Assembly: GCA_002887195.1 (NCBI GenBank)
Contig: PJAB01000962.1
Location: forward strand, 1-18,711
Direction of reading: 5' to 3'
Origin: Chrysochromulina parva
Taxonomy: Eukaryota > Haptophyta > Prymnesiales > Chrysochromulinaceae
Length of the DNA: 18,711 nucleotides
The translations under genes and the position numbers were made by a program. This document shows positions 7,668-16,800 of this stretch, in pieces. The notes under the pieces are model-generated. The model searched no databases and had not been told where the DNA came from. It saw only the letters and a list, made by a program, of their open reading frames with translations. The number at the start of each line of letters is the position of its first letter. Within the stretch, counting starts at the first letter, position 1.

Positions 7668-7741
7668 TTTCCTGCTCACACATGACCGCGGCCGGAGCAA
7701 ACCAAGCCTCCGTCCCCGCGCGAGACCAGATGAGAAGGAGA
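7668..7741 (+). promoter_or_regulatory. SECIS element (predicted, form I) in the GILT 3' UTR
   Basis: The element begins 60 nt after the stop codon. Lower helix: TTTCCT (7668-7673) and CTCA (7675-7678) pair with TGAG (7731-7734) and AGGAGA (7736-7741), with one g/a mismatch. Then comes an internal loop and the core: ATGAC at 7682-7686 opposite CGAG at 7721-7724, giving the tandem A-G and G-A non-Watson-Crick pairs. Upper helix: CGCGG (7687-7691) with CCGCG (7716-7720), a 1x3 internal loop, and CGGAG (7693-7697) with CTCCG (7708-7712). The 10-nt apical loop CAAACCAAGC starts with unpaired A residues at 7699-7701, 13 nt after the TGA of the core. This order and spacing is what SBP2/eEFSec-type eukaryotic decoding needs. 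Pairing was done by eye. Confidence 0.82.
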
Positions 7742-8374
7742 CGCCCCCGAAAGCGCTTTGGTGCCGAGACGCGACGCGCGAAATCGGACGAGCAGGCTTA
7801 ACCGCCTCCGAAACGAGTGAAGTATGAAAATCAGCCGTTGTTCTGTGTGTCTGCTCACTGGATCTGAACTGATTCCGCCACGACCTTGTTTTTGCATTGG
7901 CCATTGCAGCTGCGGCTCCTTGATGGGCGCTATACCTCCGTGCGTCGTGGGCCCTGACTTCAGCCTTCTCGCCGCTCGCGGGCGGCGACGGTCGCCGCGC
8001 GCGCCGGCGCCGCGGCGCGCGCGCGCACGGTCGGCGCGCACCGACGCGCAATTCCGCAATATCCGAAATGGAAAATCCTAAATCGAAGGACGAAGCAGCA
8101 CAATTCGAAACAAGCGCCCGCGAGCGCGCACACACACATATCGCAACATGCAACAAAGCGGAACGTTGTGTCGCAAACTCCGCCGAACACAGATCAACGA
8201 CGCGTCCCCCGACCGTGGTCCGACTATGTGACCACAGCACTAGAAATCATGACAAGGAAACGGCCAACAGTAGCCCTCTCTATGGGCGTATGGGGCTCAG
8301 CTGCGCGCGTGGGATGTCGCCGCCGCGCTCGCTCACACATGCGCCCCGAAGCCCCGCCCACCGTCCGCGACGCC
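7742..8374. other. Convergent intergenic region (GILT and VPS45 3' ends)
   Basis: 633 nt between the predicted SECIS and the VPS45 stop codon. I find no convincing gene: the open frames here lack recognisable domains and have the composition of random GC-rich sequence. It contains the GC-alternating block at 7981-8048 and a short CA run near 8130. It should hold the rest of both 3' UTRs and their polyadenylation sites, which I could not pinpoint. Confidence 0.6.
7981..8048. repeat. GC-only alternating block with inverted repeats
   Basis: Almost pure G/C with long alternating GC steps. Inverted repeats include GCGCGCCG (7999-8006) facing CGGCGCGC (8013-8020) across 6 nt, and GGCGAC facing GTCGCC at 7984-7996. 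It could adopt Z-DNA or a strong hairpin between the two convergent genes. No function is shown by the sequence. Confidence 0.6.
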
Positions 8375-10246
8375 CTACTGCAGCTTGCCGACGGCCTTTG
8401 TCACGGACGACGTGACCGACGAGGTGAGCGCAGCGACTTGCTTGCGGTCGGGGATGTTGGCGGCGATGCCGGTGGCCATTTCCCAAGTGGAGCCGCCGCC
8501 GCCGCCTGCACCACCTGCTGGCGCCTCGCCCGAGAGCTTGGAGAGCTCTTCCATGAAGGTGTCGCCGTTGTGCATCGTGGTGCTGCTGAGCACAATTTTG
8601 ACGCCAGGGTTGGCAGCGTTCATCTCACCGACGTAGCGTGCCTCTTCGTAAGTGGCACCACCGATCATGAAGACGAAGATCTCTGTAGGCGCGCGCTTCT
8701 TCTGTGCCGCGGGCAGCTCGGGACCGAGGTAGGGGTGCGATGCCTCCGAGAGCGTGCCCTTGGTCACCGCCTCGAGCGTCTGCGCAAGTAGGGGCGAGTG
8801 CTGCGTGTACACGTTCTGCACGCCCTGCATCTGGCGCTTCATCGTCTTCTTCAACAGGCCGAGGGTGGACTTGTCGCCGTAGAGGTCGCCCGCACGTTGC
8901 TGAGCGCCGTAGTGCTGTAGGATGATGTCGACGAGCTGCACCTGCTCGGGCGAGGCGCCCGACACCGCGAGAAGTTCTTTGAAGTTGGCGATGCGGTTCT
9001 CCCCGTTTCGCTCGTAGCGCAGCGCGTAGAGCAAAACGAGGCGAAGCTTGTTCGGAATGGCGATCGATGGCTTCTGCAACAGGGCCTCAACCTCGGAGAC
9101 GGCTGAGGTGTGGTCGAGGGTGCACGCGAGCTCCTGCTCCACCTGCGAGCACTCCATGAGCGACATCTTGTCGACGAGCCTGTTGATCTCGCCCATGAGC
9201 GTGACGTGCTTCGTCACGTCGCCCGACATCTTTTTGAACTCGGGGTAGTCCTCGACGAACTTTTGCATGTCGGCGATGGACGAGATGGTCTTGGAGGACT
9301 TGGTCTTCGCCTGGAAGTTGTCCATCATCGCCTTCACCTCCTCGGCGAGGTCGCCGTAGTTGTTGTACATATTGGTCGCAAAGAAAGGGTCCTGCTCCAT
9401 CGAGAGTACTACTTGCTCGAGTTCCTTCGGGACGCCGGGCCGGTCGCGCAGGTCGACGCGGTTGTTGGAGATGCCAAGCAGCTCGTGCACCATGGCCTGG
9501 TACGTCCACTGGTTGAGCAGCGGCGTCACCGGGTCATCGCGCCGGTCGAGCAGCAGCAGCAGCGGCGGCACATCCGTCTTACGGAAGGCGAACAGGTCCG
9601 CCTCCTCATTGATGGTGGCGAGCACCGACTCCGCAACTCGCATAGCCATCTCCGACCTGCCCTGGTACCGGATGAGCGGGCGCTTCTTGAGCGCGAGCAG
9701 CAGCGCCACCACGCCACTTTGCATCCGGTCGAACGTCGGCTGTGCCATCATGCCCGACCCCATGTGCGCAATCGAATGCATGCCGAGCGAGACGCAGTCA
9801 GCGTTGATCGCGAGGAAGTCGGCGTAGAACTCCTGCACCGACTGGACGACCTCGTGCTCGTCGGCCTCGGCGAGCTTCGGGAGCATCGAATCGCGCATGA
9901 TGTTCGAGAAGAAGATGTGGTACTCGCCGTACCTGGGGTCCTTGAACTCCTCCTGCAGGCGCTCTATGTTCTCGTGCGTCGGTCGCACAAAGTAGATGGC
10001 TTTCAGGTGCGCCATCTTGTCGCCGCGCGCCTTCTCGATCGCATCGATGAGGAACACCTCATGCTGCAGGATCTGCGTCTGCGTGTACACCATCGACACG
10101 AAGCCTGTCGTCTCCGCGTCCATCACGAGCACCTTCATGCCCGAGACGTCCTTGGCCATGCGCGTGACATAGTCGCGCACCGCGGCGATGCACGACATGC
10201 CCGGCACCGGCTTCGCGGCGCTCCGCGCGGCGGATGACGATGCCAT
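8375..10246 (-). CDS. VPS45: Vacuolar protein sorting protein VPS45 (Sec1/Munc18 family)
   Basis: A complete, intronless 623-codon gene. VPS45 is the SM protein that binds the Tlg2/syntaxin-16 type SNARE and drives vesicle fusion at the trans-Golgi network and endosomes. Visible hallmarks: near the N terminus GMKVLVMDAETTGFVSMVYT and LKAIYFVRPTHENIERL (domain 1), AEADEHEVVQSVQEFYAD (about 126-143), the central block LLLLDRRDDPVTPLLNQWTY followed by QAMVHELLGI (about 229-258), and near the C terminus EIFVFMIGGATYEEARYV followed by VKIVLSSTTMHNGDTF. These match VPS45 rather than Sec1, Sly1 or Vps33. It is somewhat longer than the usual 550-600 residues because of an N-terminal MASSSAARSAA extension and a Gly-rich, Ser/Thr-rich C terminus. 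The first ATG (complement of 10244-10246) is used. It is convergent with the GILT gene and divergent from the dynein gene. Confidence 0.95.
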   Translation of the reverse strand: MASSSAARSAAKPVPGMSCIAAVRDYVTRMAKDVSGMKVLVMDAETTGFVSMVYTQTQILQHEVFLIDAIEKARGDKMAHLKAIYFVRPTHENIERLQEEFKDPRYGEYHIFFSNIMRDSMLPKLAEADEHEVVQSVQEFYADFLAINADCVSLGMHSIAHMGSGMMAQPTFDRMQSGVVALLLALKKRPLIRYQGRSEMAMRVAESVLATINEEADLFAFRKTDVPPLLLLLDRRDDPVTPLLNQWTYQAMVHELLGISNNRVDLRDRPGVPKELEQVVLSMEQDPFFATNMYNNYGDLAEEVKAMMDNFQAKTKSSKTISSIADMQKFVEDYPEFKKMSGDVTKHVTLMGEINRLVDKMSLMECSQVEQELACTLDHTSAVSEVEALLQKPSIAIPNKLRLVLLYALRYERNGENRIANFKELLAVSGASPEQVQLVDIILQHYGAQQRAGDLYGDKSTLGLLKKTMKRQMQGVQNVYTQHSPLLAQTLEAVTKGTLSEASHPYLGPELPAAQKKRAPTEIFVFMIGGATYEEARYVGEMNAANPGVKIVLSSTTMHNGDTFMEELSKLSGEAPAGGAGGGGGSTWEMATGIAANIPDRKQVAALTSSVTSSVTKAVGKLQ

Positions 10247-10253
10247 CAGTCCT

Positions 10254-10264
10254 CACGTGCACGT
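10254..10264. promoter_or_regulatory. CACGTG/ACGTGCACGT palindrome upstream of VPS45
   Basis: A perfect 10-nt palindrome ACGTGCACGT (10255-10264) overlaps a CACGTG box (10254-10259), 8 nt upstream of the VPS45 start codon. CACGTG is the classic bHLH/bZIP core. Its closeness to the start codon means it may lie in the leader and be fortuitous. Confidence 0.3.
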
Positions 10265-10590
10265 CCCCCGAGCTGGTCTGCGCTGCCTTTGCGCACGGAC
10301 ATGTTCCCTTAGCCCCGGGCAATTTTGTTCACACCTAGGGCCAGGCCAAAAAACGATTCTTCAAGGCCGATCGCGGCGGCCTCGACATCCCAACTTAGTT
10401 TTACTTAGATTTGGATAAAATTCTGCAAGTTCAATGCAATGTCGTACATGTAAAGGTGTGCCACGCCGTCCATCCAAGCGGGCAAGCGGGCAAGCGTCTG
10501 TGCTCTGCCCCGCGGGGTCCTTTCCGGAGGGGTGCGAGTGCTGTGCGGGTTCCCGGGGCGTGGGGCGTGAGGGTTTCTAAAGTCCTCACA

Positions 10591-10685
10591 CAAGCAAGCA
10601 AGCTAATTAGTCGACACACACAAGTACCTAAACCAGCGCAGCCGAGAACCTTGCTTGCATGCTTGCTTGCTTGCTTGCTTGCTTG
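10591..10685 (+). repeat. AAGC and GCTT tetranucleotide arrays forming an inverted repeat in the dynein leader
   Basis: CAAGCAAGCAAGC at 10591-10603 is the reverse complement of the GCTT array at 10651-10685 (TTGC unit, interrupted by one CAT). At least 13 bp could pair across about 50-60 nt. GTCCTCACAC occurs directly at both outer ends (10582-10591 and 10685-10694). If transcribed, the hairpin would lie about 120-220 nt before the dynein start codon. Confidence 0.8.
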
Positions 10686-10810
10686 TCCTCACACCTGCCT
10701 TCCGTTAGACTTCAACCTCTCGCTCTGTAACCACCTTCAGGGCGGGCCGCTGTGGTCGTCGTTGCTCCAGGGACCTCTTATCCCTCGCGTCTCGGCGCCG
10801 CACCTCCGAG

Positions 10811-13800
10811 ATGGGTGACGCGCCGACCGATAAGCGCATCGACTTCCTCCGTGACCGCATCGTCCAGCTGCTGAAGTGCAAGCCGGAACTTTTCGACGCA
10901 CTTCTCAAAACTGAGGAGGGCGAGCTGATCAAAAGGTTCCTGAACGATGGCGGCTGCACGCGCATCTTCTTCAGCGCGGGCCCCAAGGATATGTTCGTGA
11001 CGGAGAAGCTCCCCGACGACAAGCAGACGAAGAAGAAGGCCATCTTCGCCATGAAGCTGGCCGAAGACGTCAAGTTCGACGAGAAGAAGATGGACGAGAT
11101 GTTTGACCTTTGCATGGTCGGCGACCTGTCACCAGCGATGCTGAACAATCTGTACAACACGCTGCGGAGCGTGTATCTGCCCATCATCACCAACCCAGGC
11201 TTCATCAACGCAAAGCCCGGCGTGGTCATGAAACAGTTCATCGACAAGTACAATTGGATGCTCGCGGCAGTGCACACAGCTGTCGGCCAGACGCAGGGCA
11301 AGACTGCCCTCTGGCTGCCGCCCGTGGAGGCCCCGTCGGCTGGCAGCAGCAAGGACCGCTCGGACAAGGACCGCGTGCACGTTCTTGAGAGCGCTATAGT
11401 CATGTGGACCGAGCGCATCAACACTGTGCGCCGCTCCCCTTCTCCCTATTGCTGCGGCTGCCGCTCCCGCTGCTCCCGCCCCCCCGGGCTCCGCCCCCTT
11501 GTTCGTGTCCTTCGGCTGACCCATCCGTTGCTCACCCACGCAGTCCCTTAATCGCGATCCCGATTCGGTCTTCGGCGCCGTTGGCACCAAGGACGAGCTC
11601 TTCCCAGGGCCCATCGTGGGCATCGACTTCTGGCAGGGCAAGTGCATCGACTTGGGCGACATTCTCGAGCAGCTCAGCAGCCCGCACATCGTCAAGGTGA
11701 TGAAGGTGCTCGAGATCATCCGCTCGCCGTACCATGCCTCCTTCAAGGCGCTGATGAATCAGCTGTCGATTCGGCACGCGGAGGCCAAGGACAACGTCAA
11801 GTTCCTCGATTCGCTCCGCCCGAAGTTCACGGCGCTGCTGCAATCCGACTTCACGGAAATCGCCATGCACTTCAAGCCGACGATGCACACGCTGCTGATG
11901 ATCTGGAAGCACTCCAAGTTCTACAACACGCCGCCCGCGCTGGCACTGATGGTGCGCATGCTCTGCAACGACGTGATCGAGAAGGCGCACGAATTTCTGG
12001 GCGGCACGGGCGAGCTCTTCGGCGCCGAGCCCAAGGAGTCGGTCGAGAAGATCAACAGGGTGCTCAACGTGTGCCGCGCCCTCAAGTCCGACTACTATAT
12101 GTACTACGCGCTCTCGAAGACGCAGTGCGAGCACAACCCGTGGATGGCCGACCGTGGCAACATGTTCAAGCGGCTCGACCTCTTCATCACGCGCTGCGAG
12201 GACCTGCTGCACTTGTGCCGCACGGCGCAGCAGTTCGAGAAGCTGATCACCGTCGTCATCGGCGGCATCGCGGGCGCCGCCCTCACGCAGGACTCCGAGA
12301 CCATCGCGAAGGAGTTCGACAAGGCACTCAACAAGATGAAGGAGCTCACGTACGACGTGCTCGACGTGCAGATCACGAAGTTCGAGGAGGACATCACGCG
12401 GTTCTCAGTCTCGGTTAAGGAGCTCGAGACTCGCGTTGCCAAGGTGCTCGGGCTCGGCTTCGAAGAGTGCGACACCATCTCCAAGGGGTTCAAGCTTGTC
12501 GACTCCTTTGGCGACCTGCTCGAGCGCGACTTCGTGCAAGCCGACCTCGAAGCGAAGCAGCTCGAGCTCATCCGCATCTATGCTGAGGAGCTCAAGCAGG
12601 TGCAGGAGCTCTTCACGCGCGACCGCACTGGCTCCGCCTCCAAAGCCAAGTTCTTCGAGCGCGACGGGCCGCCGCTGTACATCAACATGCCGCCCGTCTC
12701 GGGGGCGCTCGCGTGGGTACAGGGCCTCAGGAGGCGGCTCGAGGAGCCGATGAGATCGCTCATGCCGGTGCTGCGCATCATGGAGGACACGGATGAGGTC
12801 AAGGACGTTAAGCGCATGTTCGACTCGATCATCAAGGTGCTCCGTGAGTATGAGGACATGATGTTCGATGCGTGGCAAGGGGGCGTCGACACCACGCTCG
12901 GCGAGAAGCTCACGCTGCCGCTCATCACGCGCGACCCCAAGTCGCAGGAGATCGAGGTCAACTTCGACCTGCAGCTCACGAAGCTGCTGTCGGAGTGCAA
13001 GTACTTCGTGATGCAGAAGAAGAAGATCCCCGACGTCGCGCAGCAGCTTTTCGATGGTGCCGAGACGTTCCGGGTGCATACGGCCAACCTGACGCTCGTC
13101 AAGAACAAGTACAATGAGATGCTGCGCATCATGCTCGACGTCGAGAAGCCGCTGCTCAAGGGCTCAATGAAGGCGATCGACAAGGTGCTCGACCGCGGCC
13201 TCAAGGTGCTCGTATGGAAGTCTCCCAACCCGGAAAAGGACGCCTTCATTACCGAGGCCTTGGGGCTTGTGGAGGAGGCGTACAAGATGCTGCACGAGAT
13301 CAAGAAGAACATGAACAAAGTCAACGAAATCCTGGCTGGCTGGGTGTCGTTGCCCTTCATGACGCGCCTGTCGATTAACAAGACGTACAACCCCTCAGCC
13401 TACATGGAGGAGCACTCCCGCTTCCTCGAGACGCGCACGAAGGACATCACCGAAGGCATCAAGAAGATCCACGAGTATGTCAAGGAGTCCAACGAGTGCC
13501 TCAAGGTGTCGAAGGGCGCGCCCGCGTGGCGCGCGTACGTCGAGTTCATGAACAACATCCTGATCAACGGTGTTGCCGACACGGTCGTCGCCTCGCTCGG
13601 CTACCTGCTCGCGCAGCTCGACCCGAAGATCATCGCAAAGTTGGAGAAGGCGCCCTTTTTCGACATCAAGCTCGACCTGAACGTGGTGGCCAAGGGCGAT
13701 GATGCCGTCTTCTTCGCGCCGCCGCTCGACGGAAAGGAGCCGTCGGTGACGAGCTACGTGACGGCGCTCATTGCCGACTTTTACAACATCGTCAAGGGCC

Positions 13801-16800
13801 TCAAGCGCCTCGACCGCACCGAGGGCGACTTTCTCAAGGAGATGGAGGAGAACGAGATGGTGCGCTTCAACGTGCACCGCATCGTCGATGAGCTCGAGGC
13901 CAACCAGACCGCGGCACGCGAGCTCCGCGCGCCATTCCTCAAGCACCGCGCCCTCTGGGCCAAGGACATTGCGCACACGCTCGAGGTCTTCCTCGACGAG
14001 GCCACCGTCGCCGCCGACGAGAACAACCCGCAGATTCGGATGCCGAACTTGGCCGTCTTCGAGGCGCGCATCACCGAGCTCAGGGAGGAGGAGGCAGAGA
14101 TCAAGGCGCTCCAAAACGTAATCAACGAGGGCTGGCTGCGCATCGATGCCAAGCCGACCAAGATGACGCTCACGACGCTCGCCGCCAAGTGGATCGACGC
14201 GTACACCAGCTACCTCAAGAACCACGTGCTCTCGGAGCTTGACGGCCTGGGCCAGTTCATTGGACTCATCAAGGAGACGCTCACGTCGGAGGCACTTCCG
14301 TCGGAGGGTGACCGCAAGGGCCTCTTCGACGCGATGGCGCGCGTGCGCGACGTGCGAAACCGGGAGGATCGCACCAACAACCTCTTCGTGCCTCTCAAGG
14401 ACACGATCCAGCTCCTCAAGAAGTTTGGCGTGGCCATGCCCGAAGGGACGACCGATACGCTCGAGATGATCCCCTTCAGCTGGGAGGACACGAAGAAGAT
14501 CACGCTCAACGCTCGCGAGAACCTCGGGCCGCTGCAGGCACAAGAGCAGGATAGGGTGCGTGAAGAGACCGAGGTCTTCCGTGGCGAGGTGAGCGCCTTC
14601 AACAAGCGCTTCCACGATGAGGCGCCCTTCGAGTTTAAGGTCGGCTGCGACGCTGCCTACGTGAGCATCAATAAATTCGCTAAGGAGTTGATGACCTTCG
14701 AGAAGCGCGCTGTCGACATCGCGCGCAACCAGGAGCTCTTCGAGCTCGCGGTCACCAATTGGCGCGATCTCAAGACGATCCGCACCGAGCTGACACTGCT
14801 CAAGCTCTCCTGGGATTTCGTGCAGTACGTTCAGGACATATTTGGCTCGTTCCGCGCAACGCTGTGGACGGCCGTCGACGTTGAGGCCATGTCGGATCAG
14901 ACCAAGAAGCTGCAGAAGGAGGTCAAGACGCTCAACAAGGCCATCCACAAGTGGGACGTGCACATCGGGCTGATGGCGCTCGTCGCCTCGATGTCCATCT
15001 CGCTGGAGGTGGTAGCCGAACTGCGCGACGATGCGATGCGCGAGCGCCACTGGAAGCAGCTCATGGTGGTCTGCAAGCAGACCTTCATCATGGACGACAA
15101 GCTGCAGCTCGATGCGCTCCTCAAGCTCGAGCTTGACAAGTTCCGGGATCCCGTCGGCGAGATCGTCGAGCGCGCGCGCGCCGAGATCAAGATCGACTTG
15201 CAGCTGCAAAAGATCATCAAGACTTGGTCGGGCCTCTTCCTTTATTACAAGCCCTACAAGACCTCGGGCGTTCAAGTCCTCGAGCAGCCGGGCGATGTCT
15301 TCGAGGCGCTCGACGACAACGAGGTGGTGCTGCAGAACATGATGGGCAACCGCTTCGTCGGCTTCTTCGAGACGACCGTCACCTCGTGGAAGGCCAAGCT
15401 AGCTGCCACGCGCTCGACGCTCGACGTGTGGCTCGAGGTATCGCGCTCGTGGATGCAGCTTGAGTCCATCTTCCTCGCCTCCGAGGACATTCGCGAGCAG
15501 CTGCCCGAGGACGCCAAGCGCTTCGACGCCATCGACGCGGCCTTCCGCGAGCAGATGGCCGACGCGTGCCAGAACAACAACCCGATCGAGGTGTGCATGG
15601 CGTCGGGGCGTGAGGAAGTCTTCAAGAAGAACTTCGAGATGCTCGAGCTGTGCCAGAAGTCGCTGGGCGACTACCTCGAGGTCAAGAAGAAGAAGTTTCC
15701 GCGCTTCTACTTCATCTCCGGTGCGGATCTGGTGGACATCCTCTCAAAGGGCCGCTATGCGCCCAATGTGCAGCCGCATTTCTCCAAGTTCACCGACGCG
15801 ACCGGCTTCATCGACTGGGCGCCCGACGCCGACGGCAAGCTCACCGGCCTCGCGCGCGGCTGCATTGCCATCGACGGTGAGAAGTTCCCGTACCCGGAGC
15901 CCAAGATGTGCGAGGGTGCCGTTGAGGATTGGCTGCTTGAGCTAATGAAGCACCAGGCTGCCATGTTCCGGATTAAGGTGAAGGAGTCCCTGGATGCGTA
16001 CCTCGACAACCCGCGCGAGAAGTGGATCGACATGTATGGCTCGCAGCACTGCATCCAAACGGGCCAAGTCTGGTGGACCGCGGAGGTGCACGCCGCGTAC
16101 GACCGCCTCGAGCAGGGCAACGAGAATGCGATGAAGGAGTATCTCGAGCTTTGCCGAACCGGGCTTAAAAACTACGCGCAGATGGTGCTCGGCGAGATGA
16201 CCGGCGAGCTGCGCACGAAGGTGAAGACGTTGATCACCATCGACACGCACGCGCGCGAGATCGTCGAGAAGCTTGTAATCATAAAGTCGGAGACGCCGAC
16301 GGACTTCACATGGGCGTCACAGCTCAAGTTCCGCTGGCCCGATGCCGACGGGCCCCAGGACCTTTACATCAACATTTGCGACGCGGAGTTCGCCTCACGC
16401 CACGAGTATGTAGGCAACCCGGGCCGTCTCGTCATCACCGCTCTCACCGATCGCTGCTACATCACACTCACGCAGGCGCTCCGCCTCATGATGGGTGGCG
16501 CGCCTCAGGGCCCCGCCGGTACCGGCAAGACCGAGACGACCAAGGATTTGGGCCGCGGCCTCTCGATTTGGGTCATCGTGTCCAACTGCTCGGACCAGAT
16601 GAACAACAAGGTGACGGGCAGCTTCTTCTCAGGCCTCGCTCAGACGGGCGCGTGGGGCTGCTTCGACGAGTTCAACCGCATCACGGTCGAGGTGCTCTCG
16701 GTCGTCGCCACGCAGTACGGCTCCATCTTGCAGGGCATCCGCGCCAACAAGACACGCTTCATGTTCGAGGAAGAGGAGATCAACCTTGTCAACTCGATCG

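Larger units (their letters stand above)
10247..10810. promoter_or_regulatory. Divergent promoter region between VPS45 and the dynein gene
   Basis: 564 nt without a plausible gene. It must carry the promoters and leaders of both flanking genes. An AT-rich island at 10391-10436 stands out against the GC-rich surroundings and includes two ACTTAG words and a TATA-like GATAAAA (10414-10420). Next come an 8-nt AAGCGGGC-type repeat (10475-10496) and AAGC/GCTT repeats (10591-10685). Assigning any of these to transcription is inference. Confidence 0.55.

Noticed and set aside
7605..8415. Open frames on both strands in the convergent intergenic region as a separate gene
   Set aside because: They overlap one another in several frames, have Arg/Ala/Ser-rich random composition and no conserved motif; the region is better seen as two 3' UTRs plus a GC block.
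9110..10237. A 375-codon plus-strand open frame antisense to VPS45
   Set aside because: His/Arg/Leu-rich composition with no recognisable domain, fully explained as a shadow of the well-conserved VPS45 coding strand.
10411..10818. A 135-codon plus-strand open frame ending over the dynein start
   Set aside because: Its product is made of the translated GCTT microsatellite (Leu-Ala-Cys repeats) and promoter sequence, with no domain, and it overlaps the dynein ATG in another frame.
13395..15275. A 626-codon open frame on the minus strand inside the dynein gene
   Set aside because: It is the mirror of dynein exon 2. GC-rich third positions remove stop codons from the opposite strand; its product is a Leu/Val/Glu/Arg-rich sequence with no domain, while the plus strand carries unmistakable dynein motifs.
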